Assembly (NCBI GenBank): GCA_002329325.1
Contig: DCTX01000040.1
Span: forward strand, 20,444 to 28,140
Direction: 5' to 3'
DNA from: Anaerolineales bacterium UBA1429
Lineage (GTDB): Bacteria; Chloroflexota; Anaerolineae; UBA1429
Length of the DNA stretch: 7,697 nt
Each line of letters begins with the position of its first letter. Positions within the stretch are counted from its first letter, which is position 1. The notes under the pieces were generated by a model. That model did no database searches, was not told where the DNA came from, and saw nothing but the letters and a program-made list of their open reading frames with translations. A program made the translations under genes and the position numbers. This document shows, piece after piece, positions 5,685 through 7,697 of the stretch.

Positions 5685-6581
5685 CTACCCCAGCAGGCCC
5701 ATCTCTCGCAGGCTCTGGGCGACGCGCTCCCGCTCCGCCGCCGTGGCCGAGCGCCGGGGTGCGGCCACCTGCCCGTTGCCGATGCCCATGACCGCCAGGG
5801 CGGCCTTGATGCTCGCCGGGAAGTCGCCATAGGCGATGGCGGCGTGCAGGGCGGTGATGCGTTTCTGCAGCGCCAGGGCCTCTTGCCAACGGCCGGCATG
5901 GGCTGCCTCCCACAGGCCCACGAACCAGTGGGGCGCCAGATTCAGCCCGGTCCCGATGCAGCCATCGCCGCCAAAGGCCAGGCTCGCATAGAGCAGGTGA
6001 TCGCTGCCCGTGATGACGGCAAAGGTCTCGCTCTGGGCCTGGGTCACCATCTGCTGGTAGCCCCCCAGGTTGCCGCTGGAGTCCTTGATGCCGACGATGC
6101 CCGGCTCCTGGGCCAGGGTGACGACGGTGGGCACCTCCAGGGGCACCTTGGTGAACTGGGGGATGTTGTACAGGATGATGGGCAGCCCGCCCTCGGCGGC
6201 CACGGCGCGATAGTGGGCCAGAACGGCGGCCTGATCGCAGGGGTAGTAGTAGGGCGGCACGACCATGGCCGCGTCGGCGCCCAGCCTGGCGGCCTCTTGG
6301 GCGCGGGCCACGGCGCGCCGGGTGCCGGGCTCGCCCGTGCCCACGATCAGGGGCACGCGGCCGGCCACCTCCTCCACGGCGATGCCCAGGGCGCGTCGCT
6401 TGACGTCATCGCGCAGGGCGGCAAACTCGCCGGCGGTGCCCAGCACCACCACGGCATGGCTGCCACCCTCGATCACGCGGTGGATCAGCCGGCGCCAGGC
6501 GCCCTCGTCCACCGATTCATCCTCGGTCAGCGGCGTCACCAGTACGGCCATGACGCCACGCAGGCGCTTTGTCTCGCTCAT
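5685..6581 (-). CDS. DapA-family aldolase (Schiff-base class I), substrate uncertain
   Basis: A 298-residue TIM-barrel lyase of the dihydrodipicolinate synthase/N-acetylneuraminate lyase superfamily. The Schiff-base lysine is K166 (GIKDSSGN), 28 residues after Y138 (LYNIP), exactly as in E. coli DapA (Y133/K161). By the same alignment the catalytic triad is kept: T49 in GTAGE, Y112 in PPYYYP and Y138. Two positions differ: the second Thr of GTTGE is Ala50, and the Arg that binds aspartate semialdehyde in DapA (R138) is Phe143 (YNIPQFT). Pyruvate condensation or cleavage is therefore expected, but lysine-pathway activity is doubtful; a sugar-acid or other 2-oxo-acid aldolase fits better. The ATG at 6581 has AGAGGT about six bases upstream and the protein begins in register with the family. 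No other lysine gene is nearby; the next gene encodes a LOG protein. Confidence 0.92.
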   Translation of the reverse strand: MSETKRLRGVMAVLVTPLTEDESVDEGAWRRLIHRVIEGGSHAVVVLGTAGEFAALRDDVKRRALGIAVEEVAGRVPLIVGTGEPGTRRAVARAQEAARLGADAAMVVPPYYYPCDQAAVLAHYRAVAAEGGLPIILYNIPQFTKVPLEVPTVVTLAQEPGIVGIKDSSGNLGGYQQMVTQAQSETFAVITGSDHLLYASLAFGGDGCIGTGLNLAPHWFVGLWEAAHAGRWQEALALQKRITALHAAIAYGDFPASIKAALAVMGIGNGQVAAPRRSATAAERERVAQSLREMGLLG

Positions 6582-6616
6582 GCAGGTACCTCTTTGCAGG
6601 TGATGCGAACGGCGAG

Positions 6617-6645
6617 AGCATACGCCCGGCGGGCAGCCCCGTCAA
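6617..6645 (-). promoter_or_regulatory. Sigma70-type promoter for the DapA-family gene
   Basis: Minus-strand TTGACG (6645-6640) and TATGCT (6622-6617) are separated by exactly 17 bases. With a start near 6610 the leader is about 30 bases. This is one of the clearest promoter-like patterns in the window and implies that the aldolase and LOG genes can be transcribed independently of the flavin reductase gene. Confidence 0.6.
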
Positions 6646-6663
6646 GGAGCGCCCCAACGCCAT

Positions 6664-6683
6664 GCGGCTCAGGGCCGAGCCGC
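6664..6683 (-). terminator. Hairpin between flavin reductase and aldolase genes
   Basis: GCGGCTC (6664-6670) and GAGCCGC (6677-6683) form a perfect 7-bp stem with a six-base loop. It lies downstream of the flavin reductase stop and just upstream of the aldolase promoter, a suitable place for a transcript end. No T-run follows on the minus strand, so intrinsic termination is uncertain. Confidence 0.35.
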
Positions 6684-6715
6684 CCGCCTCGCCCCTGGGC
6701 TGTGCGCCGCCCCGG

Positions 6716-7288
6716 CTACCCCTTGAGACGGCCGATACTCCAGGCGTGGCCCAGCAGGGCGCCGATGCCGTAGTAGCGCCGCTTGCCCGCATCCGAGATG
6801 ATGGGGCGGATGCGCTCGATATCGAGTTCGTCCTCTGCGTCCACAACGTCCTCATCGGCGATGATGTCCAGCACCTCGCCGACGAACTGGGTGTGCAGGC
6901 CCAGCTCGTGGACGTGGGCCAGGCGGCACTCGAGGGCGACGGGGAATTCGGCTACATAGGGGGCGTTGACGTGGGTCCCGCGCACCGGCGTGAGGCCCAG
7001 GGCCTCGAACTTGGACCCGTCGCGCCCGGAGTAGATGCCCATGTAGTCGGCCTCGCGCACATACTGCTCCGAGGGGATGCTGACGGTAAAGCAGCCGCCC
7101 GCCAGGATGTTGCCGTGGCTGTAGGTGGCGGCCCGCAGCGATACGGCGATGCAGGGCGGGCGCGAGCAACACACGCCGCCCCAGGCGGCGTTCATGGCGT
7201 TGGGCTGCCCCTGGGCGTCATAGGTGCCCACGATCAGCACGGGGGTGGGGAAGAGGAGCGGCTTGGCGCCCAGAGAGCGCTTGGTCAT
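6716..7288 (-). CDS. Flavin reductase-like (flavoredoxin-type) FMN-binding protein
   Basis: A 190-residue protein of the flavin reductase-like split-barrel family, closest in style to flavoredoxins, which bind FMN and pass electrons or reduce flavin with a reduced cofactor. Supporting motifs are PNAMNAAWGGV (29-39) with RPPCIAVSL (43-51), an FMN-contacting stretch; ATYSHGNIL (54-62); FTVSIPS (67-73); and DYMGIYSGRDGSKF (81-94), a family signature. C40, C41 and C46 lie in the flavin region. Length is normal. The start has a strong ribosome site, AAGGAG (7300-7295), six bases before the ATG. The gene follows the DUF2007 gene by 77 bp. The electron partner is unknown; the iron-sulfur protein at 3034-4131 is a conceivable partner but is far away and differently controlled. 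Confidence 0.92.
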   Translation of the reverse strand: MTKRSLGAKPLLFPTPVLIVGTYDAQGQPNAMNAAWGGVCCSRPPCIAVSLRAATYSHGNILAGGCFTVSIPSEQYVREADYMGIYSGRDGSKFEALGLTPVRGTHVNAPYVAEFPVALECRLAHVHELGLHTQFVGEVLDIIADEDVVDAEDELDIERIRPIISDAGKRRYYGIGALLGHAWSIGRLKG

Positions 7289-7317
7289 CAGGATCTCCTT
7301 TCAGAGCCGGGGGAACG

Positions 7318-7350
7318 TCGGCCAGGGGCACCGCCTGCGCCCCTGGCCGA
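7318..7350. repeat. Strong 12-bp hairpin between DUF2007 and flavin reductase genes
   Basis: Bases 7318-7329 and 7339-7350 are perfect inverted copies (CGGCCAGGGGC core plus a T-A pair), with a nine-base loop. A further G-T and C-G pair can extend the stem. It lies in the 77-bp gap, about 18 bases upstream of the flavin reductase ribosome site. No T-run follows, so it may be an mRNA-processing or stability structure, an attenuating hairpin, or a terminator of a non-classical type. Confidence 0.6.
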
Positions 7351-7365
7351 TGCTGTGTGCGGGAT

Positions 7366-7605
7366 TCAGCCTGCGGCCTCGGGCGGCTCGTCGCCTTCGG
7401 CCAGGATCTCGCGGGCGCGCTCGGCGTCGGCGCACGCCACCAACACCTGCACGCGCCCCAGGCCATCTACGGTCAACCCCAGGGCGCGCCCCACGGCCTC
7501 GTACTTGAGCATACAAGGCACGCCAGCGCTCTCCAGCTTGCTGCGCGCCACCTCAGCGCCCAGCGGCCCCTGGGATTCGTACACAATGCAGAGTTCTTCG
7601 CTCAT
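7366..7605 (-). CDS. DUF2007-type small protein
   Basis: A 79-residue protein matching the pattern of DUF2007 (putative signal-transducing) proteins: a strand and helix, CIVYESQGPLGAEVARSKL; a second strand, GVPCMLKYE; then the GLTVDGLGRVQVLV strand and a final helix, DAERAREILAE. The family resembles a small ferredoxin-like alpha/beta fold related to PII-like folds; its biochemical role is unknown. Length is typical of stand-alone members. The ATG is preceded by AAGGAG nine bases upstream. It starts 23 bp after the stop of the upstream partial gene, consistent with one transcript running leftwards into the flavin reductase gene. Confidence 0.85.
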   Translation of the reverse strand: MSEELCIVYESQGPLGAEVARSKLESAGVPCMLKYEAVGRALGLTVDGLGRVQVLVACADAERAREILAEGDEPPEAAG

Positions 7606-7628
7606 GCAGGTGCTCCTTCCGGGTGGGG

Positions 7629-7697
7629 CTAGATGATCTCCAGCCCATCCCTATCGGGCAACGGCGGGAAGGGGGCTGTGGGCAGCGTCTGGTACCA
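7629..7697 (-). CDS. Partial CDS, C-terminus only, unidentified
   Basis: From the window edge a minus-strand frame runs open for 22 codons to a TAG at 7631-7629, ending ...PFPPLPDRDGLEII. Its stop lies 23 bp upstream of the DUF2007 start, the spacing expected of a gene in the same transcript. The tail is Pro-rich and matches no family I can name. Most of the gene is outside the window, so both coding status and identity are uncertain. Confidence 0.5.
   Translation of the reverse strand, partial: WYQTLPTAPFPPLPDRDGLEII

Noticed and set aside
5663..5690. Direct repeat GCTACCC at 5663-5669 and 5684-5690
   Set aside because: Seven bases only; the second copy includes the aldolase stop codon, so chance is a sufficient explanation.
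5649..6773. 374-codon open frame on the plus strand
   Set aside because: It lies antisense to the DapA-family gene and is a Gly/His/Ala-rich shadow typical of GC-rich DNA.
6569..7636. 355-codon open frame on the plus strand
   Set aside because: It is antisense to the flavin reductase and DUF2007 genes, both with clear family motifs and ribosome sites.
1..7697. Defence system, mobile element or CRISPR array
   Set aside because: No transposase, integrase, nuclease, long direct repeat or regular spacer pattern is visible; base composition looks uniform along the window.

Overview
The window is GC-rich bacterial chromosomal DNA. It holds nine complete protein-coding genes and the 3' end of a tenth, packed closely. 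I see no rRNA, tRNA, CRISPR array, insertion sequence or phage gene. The mix suggests a Chloroflexota-like (Anaerolineae-type) organism: a zinc-ribbon membrane protein with a Pro/Ala-rich linker, a winged-helix/polyferredoxin fusion, an S41 peptidase without signal peptide, a DUF2007 protein and a DapA-family aldolase with altered substrate residues. This is an inference from protein style, not from a marker gene.

Layout. (1) Plus strand, 109-3037: a zinc-ribbon, single-pass membrane protein overlaps by 4 bp a small exported, probably lipid-anchored protein. After 65 bp comes a GTG-started S41-family (S41B/tricorn-core-like) peptidase. A good sigma70-type promoter lies at 33-61. (2) Minus strand, 3034-4131: an iron-sulfur protein with an N-terminal winged-helix-like part, two extra Cys clusters and a classical 2x[4Fe-4S] ferredoxin domain. 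Its stop codon overlaps that of the peptidase within CTAG. (3) Plus strand, 4368-5036: a NarL/LuxR-type response regulator, divergent from the iron-sulfur gene, with candidate promoters for both in the shared 236-bp gap. (4) Minus strand, 7697-5054: a run of same-strand genes read right to left: an unidentified C-terminus, a DUF2007 protein, a flavin reductase/flavoredoxin-like protein, a DapA-family aldolase and a LOG-family nucleotide phosphoribohydrolase. A TTGACG-N17-TATGCT promoter before the aldolase suggests that the aldolase and LOG genes form a separate transcript or can be transcribed independently.

How the genes may work together. The first three may form a small envelope/proteolysis module, but no partner function is visible. 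The iron-sulfur protein and the response regulator may share regulation through their common intergenic region. No histidine kinase is in the window. The right-hand group is metabolic; the DapA homologue keeps the Schiff-base lysine and catalytic triad but lacks the arginine that binds aspartate semialdehyde in lysine biosynthesis, so its substrate is probably different.

No gene-free stretch exceeds 300 bases. The longest is 4132-4367, which holds the two divergent promoters.
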